A stretch of DNA of 64,000 bases. Source: Anaerolineae bacterium (lineage in GTDB: Bacteria; Chloroflexota; Anaerolineae; Aggregatilineales; Phototrophicaceae). Positions 25,158 to 34,466 of this stretch are shown here, one piece after another. Location: assembly GCA_022820665.1 (NCBI GenBank), contig JAJEFB010000048.1, positions 124,001 to 188,000 of the forward strand, read 5' to 3'. Each line of letters begins with the position of its first letter. Positions within the stretch are counted from its first letter, which is position 1. Position numbers and translations under genes: made by a program. A model generated the notes under the pieces. It ran no database searches, was not told the origin of the DNA, and saw nothing but the letters and a program-made list of their open reading frames with translations.

Positions 25158-28009
25158 GCGGCGACGCGTTCCAGGTTGAGCGCCAGCAGCCGGCGCAGGA
25201 TTTCTTCTTCGTCATCGAGTATCTCATGCTTCCAGCCGTAAGCGTCGCAGACGGCTTCGTCCAGTTGGCGGTGAAGTTCATCGAGGCGGGGCGCGAAGTC
25301 GGCGGCAGCAGCCTTGGTTTTCATGCTGTCAGCCCCGCGGAAGACCGAAAGCGCGTTGTAAAGGTTGGTCAGGGTGCGGTCTTTAAGTTGATTTTCGCTC
25401 AGGCCTTCGGGATTCAGCCAAATATCGCGTTCTGCGTGTAGTTGCTCGGCGGCGCGGCTGATAGCAGCATGGGCGGGGTGGGATCTGTCTTCCGCGCCCG
25501 GCGGCCAGGGGAAGGGGAAGGTCTCGAAGGTGGTGGTGGGCGTGTAGCGGGGGCGGTCTTCCAGCGATGTGCCCATGCGAAGCGACCAGACTTCGTGCAG
25601 CTTGGAGTGCAGGACGCCGAAGAAATAGTCGTCGTCGCGTGCGATGGCATTAGTTGCTGAATCGGGCAGTACATTGATTCCGAACCAAACAAAAATTCGA
25701 TGTTTGGCAACACGTGGCGTACAGACATATCGCGAAATACCCGCACAAGAGATCGCCGCGCGCATTTCAGGCCGTGAGCGTTGATGCAGCCACCAATTCT
25801 CTCTACTGAATTTTTCAGCGTTGGACAGGCGCCTTGGTTTCACATGTTTTTGAACGTATTGCATAGGCAGCGTAAATGTCTTCGCCTCGTCGTAACTCAT
25901 CATGTTGAAATCGATTATCCACATATTTCGTGGACTCCGAACGATATCACTTCCATTGACCCAAGGTCTGACTACATGGGAATTTGCATCGTCATCTTGC
26001 AAGAAGCTTTGGGCGCACTCTTTGGAAATGTCAAAGTTGCCAGCCTTTTTTGTTCCTTCAAAACATAGGTTGCTATTTCGAGCTAAACGTTTAGCGACAG
26101 TTATATCTACGTTAGCAGTCAAATCGGAATTAATCGTTTTTACGGGGAGACCGTTCAGCCGCTTGTTGCCTTCGCTGCCATCATCAAATCCTGTCATCGA
26201 TACGCGAACAGCAGCACCATCTAGTATCCAATCACGATCTGACCACGCCATAAATATGTCGCCGGTATTCTTGATACGCTTGACAACTTCTCGATTTACG
26301 CCACCGCGAATTGAATTGGTAGACAATAATCCCACTCGCTTGACCTTGCCATTCTCAATCTGTTCTCGCGCTTTTTCAAACCAGTACATGACTAAATCGG
26401 AAGAAGCAATTACGCGCCCTCTGTATCTTCTGTGTAAACGAACAACATAATCGTCACCTAATTCGCCGCGCATTTTACTCCCGCCCAGAAAAGGCGGGTT
26501 GCCGACGATGACATCCACCATAGGCCAACGGGGTTTGGTCGGTTTCCCCTCCTCGTCAAAAGCCAAAATCGCGTCTTTACAGACAATATTTCCTTGCAGT
26601 TCTTCCAGAATCGGCTCGCCGAATTCCTGACCGTAACCGTTGTTGATGCGCCACTGGATGTAGCCGATCCAGACGACGATGCTGGCCAGGGCGTGTGCGA
26701 TGGGGTCAATCTCGATGCCGTACATCTGGCGCGGATGCACTTCCCGCGTCGCCATTTGCAAGCCCGCCCAAAGCGGATGATGGATGACCTCTTTCTCCAG
26801 GTCCATCAGCATTTGCAGGGAGACATAGAGGAAGTTGCCGCTGCCGCAGGCCGGGTCAAGCACGGTCGTTTCACGGATGCGAGCGAGGATCTCGTCCCGC
26901 TTCGTCAGTAGTTGGTTTCGCGCATTGGTTTTGACGCGGCCCGTTGTAGCTTTGTCGTAGCGTTCGCGGATGGGCGCGGCTTCTAGTTGAACAGTATCCC
27001 AGGCGTAACGCAAGGGCTTCATCAGCACGGGTTCAACGATGAGCAGGATGTCGTCGCGCGAGGTGTAGTGGGCGCCGCGCTGACTCCGTTTGTTCGGGTC
27101 GAGGCTGCGCTCGAAGAGCGTGCCGAAGATGGAAGGCTCAATCGAAGCCCAATTCAGCTCGGCCGCTTTCGCCAGTTCGTTCAGCGCGTTGGGTCGAAGC
27201 GTTTCGACTGTGACGACCTTGAACAGCGTGCCGTTGAAGTAGGAAATATCGCGCATGAGGATCTCGCCGCCTTCGTTCATGGCGACGAAAAGATTCTGGA
27301 CGTATTGCTTGAAGACATTGGGTTTGCCGCGCGATTCCTGAATGATATGGGTGAAAATGCCTTGCGGGCTGTCGCTGCTGGCGGTCGGCAGCAAGCCGAC
27401 ATCTTCGGCGAAGAGGCAAAATACCAGTTTGGTCAAGAAATACGCGATTCGTGTCGGCGCGGCATTCCAGTCGCGCATGTTGTCGGCGATCAACTGAAAA
27501 GCCTCCGCCGCCTCTTTTGTAACTTGCTCAGTATTGCGGCCGGGATGCAGGCGCTCCGGCACGCGGAACATGTGGCGCAGCCAGTCTAAAACTTCGTTAT
27601 TAGTGGCGATTTCGCTATGGCTGAAGCGGTAGACGCGCTTCTCGGTATTAGGGAAGTTGGTATGGATTTCCCAGTGGTTGATGTCGGTCACGACCAAAAG
27701 TGGCGGATTCTTCAGGTTTTCGCGATATCGTTGTAATTGCTCGTAGGCGGCGTTCAAATCTTTGTACTTGTCGGGGGATTTGTATTCGACGGCGAAGTGG
27801 TTTTCGTAATAGACATCGGCGAAGCCGTGGCCGCTGGGCAGTTTTAGCGACGGCTCGAATACGAAGGTTTCGCCCCGTTGGGTTTTGCCAACGCCGCCGG
27901 GCATCTCCGCTCCGACCAAGCGGCAGACATCAAGAAAATGCGCTTGGGCAATCTGCTTCTCGCCCAGCGCGGTCCCCGCCCATTTATTGACGAATTCTTG
28001 CGGCTGCAT
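25118..28009 (-). CDS. Single-chain restriction-modification enzyme (MmeI-like, type IIL/IIG)
   Basis: A 963-residue protein joining nuclease, methyltransferase and recognition functions. The N-terminal domain carries a PD-(D/E)xK-type site (Asp65 in FADVYY, Glu75-Tyr-Lys77). A helical connector follows, then an N6-adenine methyltransferase core with SAM motif I DPACGSGNF (385-393) and catalytic motif IV NPPF (504-507). Residues about 513-790 form the likely target-recognition region, and its DNA (about 25640-26470) is visibly more AT-rich than the rest, suggesting module exchange. The C-terminal helical part is rich in charged residues. No partner S, M or R gene is adjacent, as expected for this class. 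It works in host defence; recognition sequence unknown. Confidence 0.88.
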   Translation of the reverse strand: MQPQEFVNKWAGTALGEKQIAQAHFLDVCRLVGAEMPGGVGKTQRGETFVFEPSLKLPSGHGFADVYYENHFAVEYKSPDKYKDLNAAYEQLQRYRENLKNPPLLVVTDINHWEIHTNFPNTEKRVYRFSHSEIATNNEVLDWLRHMFRVPERLHPGRNTEQVTKEAAEAFQLIADNMRDWNAAPTRIAYFLTKLVFCLFAEDVGLLPTASSDSPQGIFTHIIQESRGKPNVFKQYVQNLFVAMNEGGEILMRDISYFNGTLFKVVTVETLRPNALNELAKAAELNWASIEPSIFGTLFERSLDPNKRSQRGAHYTSRDDILLIVEPVLMKPLRYAWDTVQLEAAPIRERYDKATTGRVKTNARNQLLTKRDEILARIRETTVLDPACGSGNFLYVSLQMLMDLEKEVIHHPLWAGLQMATREVHPRQMYGIEIDPIAHALASIVVWIGYIQWRINNGYGQEFGEPILEELQGNIVCKDAILAFDEEGKPTKPRWPMVDVIVGNPPFLGGSKMRGELGDDYVVRLHRRYRGRVIASSDLVMYWFEKAREQIENGKVKRVGLLSTNSIRGGVNREVVKRIKNTGDIFMAWSDRDWILDGAAVRVSMTGFDDGSEGNKRLNGLPVKTINSDLTANVDITVAKRLARNSNLCFEGTKKAGNFDISKECAQSFLQDDDANSHVVRPWVNGSDIVRSPRNMWIIDFNMMSYDEAKTFTLPMQYVQKHVKPRRLSNAEKFSRENWWLHQRSRPEMRAAISCAGISRYVCTPRVAKHRIFVWFGINVLPDSATNAIARDDDYFFGVLHSKLHEVWSLRMGTSLEDRPRYTPTTTFETFPFPWPPGAEDRSHPAHAAISRAAEQLHAERDIWLNPEGLSENQLKDRTLTNLYNALSVFRGADSMKTKAAAADFAPRLDELHRQLDEAVCDAYGWKHEILDDEEEILRRLLALNLERVAAYNKLESKPPSTR

Positions 28010-28080
28010 TGCGTCTCCTGTCTAAGCGCGTATTCTACCACGCCGCGCCGCAGGCGGTAGCGCAATAGGGCGACTCACAG

Positions 28081-28117
28081 GGTGGCGAAGGGCGCGTAGA
28101 CACCGCCCTTCGCCACC
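28081..28117. repeat. Strong 14-bp hairpin, REP-like
   Basis: GGTGGCGAAGGGCG pairs perfectly with CGCCCTTCGCCACC around a nine-base loop CGTAGACAC. It lies between the start of the restriction-modification gene and the promoter of the GH172 operon. GGGCGCGTAGA is shared with the hairpin at 49987-50036, so it may be a copy of a dispersed element rather than a terminator; no U-tract follows. Confidence 0.55.
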
Positions 28118-28134
28118 CCCAATCCGGCGAGAAT

Positions 28135-28163
28135 TTGACAAGGTCCTTCCATGCATCTATAAT
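28135..28163 (+). promoter_or_regulatory. Perfect-consensus sigma-70 promoter of the GH172 transporter operon
   Basis: TTGACA (28135-28140), a 17-base spacer and TATAAT (28158-28163) match the consensus exactly. It reads toward the binding-protein gene at 28539, predicting a leader of about 370 bases. Confidence 0.75.
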
Positions 28164-28214
28164 CTTTACATACTTAATCTGACGCGCGAAGGTTTCTTGC
28201 TTAAGAGATCTCCT

Positions 28215-28355
28215 ATGATTGATTGGCGCTTTTTCAAGAAGTTTCAACCTCACGAGAAGCACATGGCCTTCTCAATCGCGCATTATCCTTCCATGAAGTT
28301 GCTGCTCAATAGCTCCATGGAAAGCAAATTTCTGGCTGACTGTCCTCCCACATAG
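28215..28355 (+). CDS. Possible 46-residue ORF in the leader
   Basis: An ATG frame starting MIDWRFFKKFQPHEKHMAF, about 45 bases past the predicted transcription start. No good RBS precedes it and no family is recognised. It may be a leader peptide, a remnant or chance. Confidence 0.2.
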   Translation: MIDWRFFKKFQPHEKHMAFSIAHYPSMKLLLNSSMESKFLADCPPT

Positions 28356-28427
28356 GTCGCGCGGGTTGCGGCCACGCTCCTCTGCGATTTCGACAGACAA
28401 TCTGCGCGTTTCAATTCACTCGATTCA

Positions 28428-28497
28428 CTTGATCAGGATTTGGGATCAAGGCTGATTCAATCAGTGCTATTCGTCGAGCATGCTTAGGCGATGCTCG
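28428..28497 (+). promoter_or_regulatory. Three successive inverted repeats in the 5' leader
   Basis: CTTGATC/GATCAAG (28428-28450), the palindrome CTGATTCAATCAG (28452-28464) and CGAGCAT/ATGCTCG (28475-28497) lie one after another, ending 42 bases before the binding-protein ATG. They could be an operator array or an RNA control element. No known riboswitch was recognised. Confidence 0.4.
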
Positions 28498-28538
28498 GCA
28501 TTTCAATCGCAAAGCGCAGTTTTTCGAAAGGTAAAAAC

Positions 28539-29816
28539 ATGAAGAGCTTAGGTTTTATGTTCGCAGTTCTTGTGTTGTTCTTGCTGCCGCTTACGGCAAG
28601 CGGACAGGATTCAACAACGCTAACGGTCTTGGTTGAACAAGGCGGCTTGTGGTTGCAAGAGGCGGCTGCCAAGCAGTTTGAAGAAGAAACGGGCCATACG
28701 GTCGAGTTTGTCAACGTGCCATACGGCAGTGTTTTCGATCGACTATCCGCGGAAATGGCGACAGGCGGCGCCGCATTCGATGTCGCGACCATCGATGTCG
28801 TGTGGATGTCGCACTTCGCGCCCTTTGCCGAGCCGCTTGATGATCTCTTCACGGACGAGGTCACTGACGACTTGTTCGCCTCTCTGGTGGCCGATGCCCA
28901 GATTGACGGGACCTTTATCGGCATGCCGACCTGGGCAAATACCGAGATCATCTTTTACCGCAAGGACTTGTGGGAAGATCCGGACGAGCAAGCGGCCTTT
29001 GAAGCCGAATTCGGTTATCCGCTGACGCCGCCGGCGACCTGGCAGGAATTCACCGATATGGCGATGTTCTTCACCCGCGACAACGATGGTGATGGTGAAA
29101 TCGACATGTATGGCACCGATGTCAAAGGCGGCGTGGCCGACTTTGAATGGATGATCGCTGTCCTGCAAGCTGGTTCGCCGGGTGTGGTGCTCGATGCCGA
29201 TCACAATATCATTATCGACAATGCCGAGCACGTCGCCGGGCTCGAATATTACATCAGCCACCATTGCGATATGGATGTCGCGCCGCCAAACGTCAACGAA
29301 ATCGATTGGGGCGTCGCGGAAAACCTCTTCTATCAGAGTCAAACAGCGATGTTCCGCTTCTGGGGGCACGCCTATCGGCTGACGCGCGGGGATTCGCCAA
29401 TTGCCGATTTGGTTGGCGCAGCGCCCATGATCGCAGGTCCGGGCGGCGTCGGCGCGATACCAGGTCCCTGGTTCAACATCGTGCCCAAGACATCGGAGAA
29501 TAAAGAACTCGCCCTGGAACTGGTGCAATACCTCTACGACAACAATGCCATGGGCATTGAAGCGCCGCTGGGCTTGGCAGCGCGTAAATCCGCCTACGCC
29601 TCGTATGCCGATGTCGAAGGCTACGAGAATCTGAATCCCTTGCTCGAGACCCTGGACAGCCCACAGACCATCGGTCGGCCCGCCGTCGCCGACTGGCAGC
29701 AAATCGCTGACGAGATCCTCGGACCCATTGGTTCCGACGCATTGACCTGCGAGCAGGATCCGGCTGAACTCTTGGCTTGGGGCCGCCAAGAACTGGAAGC
29801 GATGGGCTACGAGTAG
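28539..29816 (+). CDS. CUT1 ABC transporter substrate-binding protein (family 1)
   Basis: Secreted 425-residue sugar-binding protein. MKSLGFMFAVLVLFLLPLTA is a signal peptide with cleavage near SGQ-D and no lipobox Cys. The mature part follows the family-1 pattern: TLTVLVEQGG, an amphipathic KQFEEETGHTVEFVNVPYG, ATGGAAFDVATIDVVW and the hinge region PTWANTEIIFYRKDLWEDP, with an EF-hand-like DNDGDGEIDMYG near the middle. Start 28539 is chosen over an upstream in-frame codon because AAAGG precedes it and the signal peptide begins there. It serves the two permeases that follow, and the GH172 gene downstream suggests an oligosaccharide containing fructofuranosyl or arabinofuranosyl units. Confidence 0.9.
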   Translation: MKSLGFMFAVLVLFLLPLTASGQDSTTLTVLVEQGGLWLQEAAAKQFEEETGHTVEFVNVPYGSVFDRLSAEMATGGAAFDVATIDVVWMSHFAPFAEPLDDLFTDEVTDDLFASLVADAQIDGTFIGMPTWANTEIIFYRKDLWEDPDEQAAFEAEFGYPLTPPATWQEFTDMAMFFTRDNDGDGEIDMYGTDVKGGVADFEWMIAVLQAGSPGVVLDADHNIIIDNAEHVAGLEYYISHHCDMDVAPPNVNEIDWGVAENLFYQSQTAMFRFWGHAYRLTRGDSPIADLVGAAPMIAGPGGVGAIPGPWFNIVPKTSENKELALELVQYLYDNNAMGIEAPLGLAARKSAYASYADVEGYENLNPLLETLDSPQTIGRPAVADWQQIADEILGPIGSDALTCEQDPAELLAWGRQELEAMGYE

Positions 29817-29825
29817 CCTGTTCGC

Positions 29826-29857
29826 GTCGGGGCTGCAGAATCAGGGGCAGTCCCGAC
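29826..29857 (+). terminator. Stem-loop between binding-protein and permease genes
   Basis: GTCGGGGCTG pairs with CAGTCCCGAC (ten pairs including one G-U) around a twelve-base loop in the 63-bp gap. No U-tract; probably an RNA stabiliser or attenuator. Confidence 0.5.
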
Positions 29858-29879
29858 ATAAATTTGAACCAATGCGGGT

Positions 29880-30776
29880 ATGCCGATGAAGTTGACGGAA
29901 CGAAGCTTCGTTCTTTTGCTGCTGTTGCCGGCGACCTTGTTTCTGGCCGCCTTCGTGGCATACCCGCTGTTTCTACTGATTCGCGACAGCTTCTTTGAAG
30001 TGAGCATCTATGCGCCTAGTGAGCGGGTATTTGTCGGCGCCGACAATTACCTGCACGCGCTCAACTCTTCTCGCGTGAGGGAGTCCGCGCTAAGAACGCT
30101 CAACTATACCTTGATCGCCCTGACAGCGGAGTTCGTTCTGGGTTTCGCCGCTGCCTTGCTATTTAATGCCATGGGCAGACGCTCGGAAATACTCCGCACC
30201 ATCTTTGCTTTCCCCTTGATGATACCGCCAATCGTCGCCGGTTTGCTCTGGCGTTTTATGCTTATTGACAATATCGGCATCGTCAATCATGTGCTGGAGC
30301 ATCTTGGCATTATTGCCGACTCCAGCGATATATCCTGGCTGGGCGACCGCGATCTGGTCCTGTTTTCCGTTGCTTTGCCCAACATTTGGCTCACCACATC
30401 ATTTGTAGCGCTCGTTCTGTATACCGGGTTGCAAAATATCCCTTCCGAATTGATTGAGGCGGCAAAGATTGACGGAGCAGGCGCGCTGCAGGTCTTTCGT
30501 CGCGTGACGGTGCCGCTGCTGCGGCCCGTGATAGCCGTGGTCTTGATTCTCCGCGGTATTGACGCCGCCCGCGCATTCGACATGATCTGGATTCAAACCG
30601 AGGGCGGGCCACGCTTCGCCTCCGAAATCCTCAGCATTCATATTTATCGGAACATGATTCGATACGGGAATGTCGGCGAAGCATCGGCAATCGCCACTCT
30701 ATTCATGATTGCCATGGTGCTTATCAGTTCTATCGCCTTCTTCACGATCTGGGGGAAAGGGTCATCACAGTCGTGA
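29880..30776 (+). CDS. CUT1 ABC transporter permease (MalF/UgpA type)
   Basis: A 298-residue membrane protein with six predicted spans. The cytoplasmic EAA loop reads EAAKIDGAGALQVFRRVTVP, which contacts the ATPase. The N-terminal span (LLLLLPATLFLAAFVAYPL) is typical of the first permease of a CUT1 pair. ATG at 29880 or 29886 may start it; neither has a strong RBS. It pairs with the MalG-like permease at 30796. No ATPase gene occurs in this cluster, so a shared MsmX/UgpC-like ATPase is presumed. Confidence 0.92.
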   Translation: MPMKLTERSFVLLLLLPATLFLAAFVAYPLFLLIRDSFFEVSIYAPSERVFVGADNYLHALNSSRVRESALRTLNYTLIALTAEFVLGFAAALLFNAMGRRSEILRTIFAFPLMIPPIVAGLLWRFMLIDNIGIVNHVLEHLGIIADSSDISWLGDRDLVLFSVALPNIWLTTSFVALVLYTGLQNIPSELIEAAKIDGAGALQVFRRVTVPLLRPVIAVVLILRGIDAARAFDMIWIQTEGGPRFASEILSIHIYRNMIRYGNVGEASAIATLFMIAMVLISSIAFFTIWGKGSSQS

Positions 30777-30795
30777 CTATTGGAGGATTTGGCGC

Positions 30796-31623
30796 TTGAA
30801 ATCATCGCTCGCTGAACGCGCGATCTTATACGCTCTGGTGGCGATTATTTTGATGGTATTCGTTTTTCCCTACGGGTTTCTGGTCTCGACGTCAATCAAG
30901 CCGCCAGTCGATGCGCTGGCTATCCCGCCAACCTTGCTGCCACAGCGGATCAGCTTTGACAATTACACGATCATCGGCGATTTCCCCGTTGTGCAGCGCT
31001 CATTTGGGAACAGTACAATCATCGCTCTGCTCAGTACCGTGATTTCGATCGGTCTTGCCATTCCAGCGGCTTATGCCATTGCCCGCTTCGCCACCTGGGC
31101 TGGCAAGCTGTTTCTGATTGCCGCGCTGGTCACCCGGCTGATTCCGCCGGTTTCCGTAGGCATTCCGCTATTCGCAATCATGCGCTCTCTCGGATTGATT
31201 GACACCCATCTGGGCGTCGCCCTGGCGCACTCAACCATCAGCGTGCCGCTGGCTATCTGGCTCTTGGCAAGTTTCATGGAAAGTATTCCACGCGCTTTGG
31301 AAGAAGCCGCGCGGGTTGATGGCTGCTCGCGTTTCGGCGCCTTGTTCCGGATAATTATTCCGGTCGCTGCGGGCGGGATAGCCGTGACAGCCATTTTTGT
31401 CTTCCTGGCATCCTGGAACGAATTCCTCTTTTCGCTCCTTTTATCATCTACCGGCGTGAAGACGGCGCCGATCGCCATCGCCGAATTCAAGTCGCAATAC
31501 GGGATTCAATGGGGTACGATGACCTCGCTTTCGGTACTCTATTCCTTCCCGGTTATCATATTCTCGCTGTTGATGCAAAAGCGAATACTGGCTGGTATGA
31601 CCATGGGAGCCGTAAAAGGATAG
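30796..31623 (+). CDS. CUT1 ABC transporter permease (MalG/UgpE type)
   Basis: A 275-residue inner-membrane permease with six spans; EAA loop EAARVDGCSRFGALFRIIIP. The opening spans VFPYGFLVSTSIKPP and the terminal region MQKRILAGMTMGAVKG are characteristic of MalG-type partners. TTG at 30796 is the start: GGAGG lies nine bases upstream and the coding begins LKSSLAERAI. The frame is open further upstream, but that part overlaps the previous permease. It is followed after 54 bases by the GH172 gene with its own RBS, completing a transport-enzyme operon. Confidence 0.92.
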   Translation: MKSSLAERAILYALVAIILMVFVFPYGFLVSTSIKPPVDALAIPPTLLPQRISFDNYTIIGDFPVVQRSFGNSTIIALLSTVISIGLAIPAAYAIARFATWAGKLFLIAALVTRLIPPVSVGIPLFAIMRSLGLIDTHLGVALAHSTISVPLAIWLLASFMESIPRALEEAARVDGCSRFGALFRIIIPVAAGGIAVTAIFVFLASWNEFLFSLLLSSTGVKTAPIAIAEFKSQYGIQWGTMTSLSVLYSFPVIIFSLLMQKRILAGMTMGAVKG

Positions 31624-31677
31624 AATGAGCCGCAGGCGCGCAGTTTTATCGGAGTACAGTTAAGGAGCAAATGCGAT

Positions 31678-32799
31678 ATGAACGTATGGCAACCGAATAG
31701 CCCGCTGGGTGGATTACCATTCATTAAACATGCTCGTTCCCTGCGTTCGTCTAGCTACGACGCCTCCGGTGGCAATCGCGACTTCAAGGTCGTACCAGCG
31801 GGCGCGACGCAGGTAATGGCTGATATTGAAGGCAGCGGCATGATCAAACATATCTGGATGACCACCCGCTGCTACGCGCCGCAATATATGCGCAAGTTGG
31901 TCATTGAGATGTATTGGGATGGCGAAGAGAATCCCAGCGTGCGTGCGCCCTATGGCGATTTCTTCGGTATCGGGCACGCCACCGGCCGACATTTTGTCTC
32001 CTTGCCGGTGAGCATGACTTTCGGCGAGCGCCGAGGACCCAAGGGTCCTTTTTCGCCGGCGATGAACTGGTATTTCCCCATGCCCTTCGCTGAACACGCC
32101 AAGATTCAGATCATTAACGAGAGTGAAGAGCCGATTGCCAATCTCTTTTATTATGTCGATTATGAGTTGTACGACGAAGCGCCGCCGGAGGACCTCGCTT
32201 ACTTCCACGCTACCTGGAACTTGGAAAACCCGACAAAAGCGGTACATCACCCATCCGACCTTGCAGACCCAGCGCCTTGGGATCTGCCCGGCGTCAATCG
32301 GACCGGCGACGAAAACTATGTCATTCTCGACGCAGTCGGCACCGGCCACTACGTTGGCTGCGTTTTGAATATAGATAACTTCAACGCATCCAATCAGGTC
32401 TTTACCTGGCCCGGCGAGGGCGATGATATGTTCTTTGTCGATGGCGAGGCTTGGCCGCCGTCCTTGCATGGCACCGGTACGGAAGACTATTTTGGATGCG
32501 CTTGGGGTTTCCCCAGCGGCGAATATGACGGTCCCTACCACGGCATCTCTCTGGGAAGCGATGTACAGGAGCATTTTGGCAAGTGGAGCCTGTATCGCTG
32601 GCATATCGAAGACCCGATTCGCTTCACCAGGTCCCTGCGTTTCTCGATCGAGCATGGGCATGCCAACGACCAAAGCAACGAATACTCCAGCGTTGCCTAC
32701 TGGTACCAACTAGAGCCGCACCGGGCGCTTCCCCCATTGCCCCCGGTCGAAGCGCGCTTGCCAAGGCGCTGGCCCGAGCACGGCTTGTGGGATCGATAG
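31678..32799 (+). CDS. GH172 (DUF2961) family glycoside hydrolase
   Basis: A 373-residue protein without signal peptide, thus cytoplasmic, acting after import. GH172 members studied so far cleave or rearrange alpha-D-fructofuranosides and D-arabinofuranosides. The family signature GTGTEDYFG occurs at 265-273, with the Glu a likely catalytic residue; other typical stretches are SSYDASGGNRDF near residue 25-36, IKHIWMT, RAPYGDFFG and NWYFPMPF. Length and domain are standard. AAGGAG RBS. It is the last gene of the operon started at 28539, so the imported ligand is probably its substrate. The 256 bp after it hold only an isolated TATAAT (32942-32947) and the RBS of the next gene. Confidence 0.88.
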   Translation: MNVWQPNSPLGGLPFIKHARSLRSSSYDASGGNRDFKVVPAGATQVMADIEGSGMIKHIWMTTRCYAPQYMRKLVIEMYWDGEENPSVRAPYGDFFGIGHATGRHFVSLPVSMTFGERRGPKGPFSPAMNWYFPMPFAEHAKIQIINESEEPIANLFYYVDYELYDEAPPEDLAYFHATWNLENPTKAVHHPSDLADPAPWDLPGVNRTGDENYVILDAVGTGHYVGCVLNIDNFNASNQVFTWPGEGDDMFFVDGEAWPPSLHGTGTEDYFGCAWGFPSGEYDGPYHGISLGSDVQEHFGKWSLYRWHIEDPIRFTRSLRFSIEHGHANDQSNEYSSVAYWYQLEPHRALPPLPPVEARLPRRWPEHGLWDR

Positions 32800-33055
32800 A
32801 TAATTCAGTTGTCCAGCAAAGGCAGTCGAGCATGGACTATCGCCTTTGTAGGGCGTTCCCACTTCCTCCACAGTGAACAAACAATGTCTTGCGATTGCGC
32901 TGACGAAATATGGTTCTAAGCGCGAGACTGACAGGACCGAGTATAATCTTGGCGCGAAAATGCCCCGCCGCGACTGAGCAAAATTTGCGCAGCGGACTAC
33001 ACATGATGTAAAACCTTGATGTCAAAACTATTAGGTGTATAAGGAGATTCGATAC

Positions 33056-34345
33056 ATGATTGAGAACCGCTTTAGTAGGCACGTGCAAAAGCTGGCGTAT
33101 ATTGTCCTCGCGGCGCTCCTGTTGGGCGTACTCAGCTTGAGTTCCGTTAGCGCGCAAGACGGGACCGACGTACTTATCTGGTCGCTGGGATATAGCGGCG
33201 ATTACAATGAAGCGCTTGTCGAGCGCTTCAACGAGGCGCATGATGACGTCAACATCGTCTACGAAGATGTCTTGACCGGCACCTTCACCGAAAACAACCA
33301 GAAAGTGCGCATTGCCCTGGAAAATGAAGCGGGTCCTCACGTCCTCGGCGGCGTTGATGTTGGCGCGAACTTGCAGGCGCTGGTCTCGACCGGGCAAGTC
33401 AAGGACCTGACCGAGTACTATCGCGCCTCCGGCTTGATTGATAGGATCCCGCCGAATCTGCTTTCGCAGGTCACGGTCGAGGGACGCATCTACGCCATCC
33501 CGCAAAACATGGAATCGGTCGGCATCTTCTATAACAAAGATGCTTTCGCTGAATTAGAGTTGGAAGTGCCCGGCACATTCGAGGAATACGTTGGTGTTTT
33601 GGAGGCAGTCAAAGAAGCTGGCTACTACGGTTATACCATGGGTCTGGCTGGCGGCTGGCCCTCGGCGCTGATGGCTTCCATGTTCATGTACAGCAGCGCC
33701 GGCTCCGAGTACATTGACGTGCTCAGCGGCATCCAGCCTTGGCCCGACTGCGACAACTGCCTTGACGGTCTGAACGCCTTCTACGGCATGGTCGCCAATG
33801 GCTACGCCAATCCGGAACCCCTTGGCATTGACTATGACCAGTCGCTTGACCTCTTCTATCAGGGCATTAACGTCATGGTGCTCAACGGTCCCTGGTTCAT
33901 CGACGCGTCGGCATCAGCCGAGCCTGATTTCGAGATTGGGTTCTTCTACTTGCCGCCGGTCAATCCCAATACCGACATCATGACGCTCGGCGGCATCGGC
34001 GGCTCGCTCATTGTTGCCGAGTACGCGGATGTTGACGCCGCCTTCAAGGTTGTTGAGTGGTTGACATCCGAAGAGGTAGCCGTGCAAGCGCTGCGAGATG
34101 TCTCCCAGCTTCCCGCTTTCACTATTGATGTGCCGGAGGATATAGCGCCGCTCACCTACCAGATCGCGTCGGAAACGGCCGCCAACGTCGACAAGATCGG
34201 CTTCTGGCCCGTCACCTATCTGCCGCCCAAGGTCTTCGGCGATATGAACCAGATCGTACAAGGCATGATCGGCGGTATGCTTACGCCCGAAGAGCTCCTC
34301 GACGAAATGCAGGAGACGCACAGCGCCTATCTGGCGGAGAACTAA
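33056..34345 (+). CDS. CUT1 ABC transporter substrate-binding protein (family 1), sulfatase locus
   Basis: Secreted sugar-binding protein of 429 residues. The signal peptide runs from about residue 10 to 33 (KLAYIVLAALLLGVLSLSSVSA-QDG, shown as separate parts: hydrophobic core then SVSA cleavage) and lacks a lipobox Cys. Mature landmarks: VLIWSLGYSG, LVERFNEAHDDVNI, GVDVGANLQALVSTGQVKD, IYAIPQNMESVGIFYNKDAF and NGPWFID. ATG at 33056 has AAGGAG nine bases upstream and is preferred to an upstream codon. It belongs with the permeases at 34467 and 35363 and the sulfatase at 36261. A sulfated oligosaccharide is the likely cargo, by context. Confidence 0.9.
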   Translation: MIENRFSRHVQKLAYIVLAALLLGVLSLSSVSAQDGTDVLIWSLGYSGDYNEALVERFNEAHDDVNIVYEDVLTGTFTENNQKVRIALENEAGPHVLGGVDVGANLQALVSTGQVKDLTEYYRASGLIDRIPPNLLSQVTVEGRIYAIPQNMESVGIFYNKDAFAELELEVPGTFEEYVGVLEAVKEAGYYGYTMGLAGGWPSALMASMFMYSSAGSEYIDVLSGIQPWPDCDNCLDGLNAFYGMVANGYANPEPLGIDYDQSLDLFYQGINVMVLNGPWFIDASASAEPDFEIGFFYLPPVNPNTDIMTLGGIGGSLIVAEYADVDAAFKVVEWLTSEEVAVQALRDVSQLPAFTIDVPEDIAPLTYQIASETAANVDKIGFWPVTYLPPKVFGDMNQIVQGMIGGMLTPEELLDEMQETHSAYLAEN

Positions 34346-34370
34346 GCCAGTCCGATAACTAGACATAAGC

Positions 34371-34404
34371 AGGCGCGACGGTTGCCGCCGCAATCGCCGC
34401 GCCT
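34371..34404 (+). terminator. Stem-loop with U-rich tail after the binding-protein gene
   Basis: AGGCGCG and CGCGCCT form the base of a hairpin, with CGG/CCG-like pairs inside, followed by ATTTTCTT. It lies 26 bases past the stop and 63 bases before the permease start. Probably a leaky terminator giving more binding protein than permease. Confidence 0.6.
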
Positions 34405-34466
34405 ATTTTCTTGCCAAGGTCAAACTCGTCGCCGGGGCAAAGCGTGACCCGAAAGGACAAGAGACA

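Noticed and set aside
32942..32947. TATAAT before the sulfatase-locus binding protein
   Set aside because: No acceptable -35 box at 15-19 bases upstream, so not listed as a promoter.
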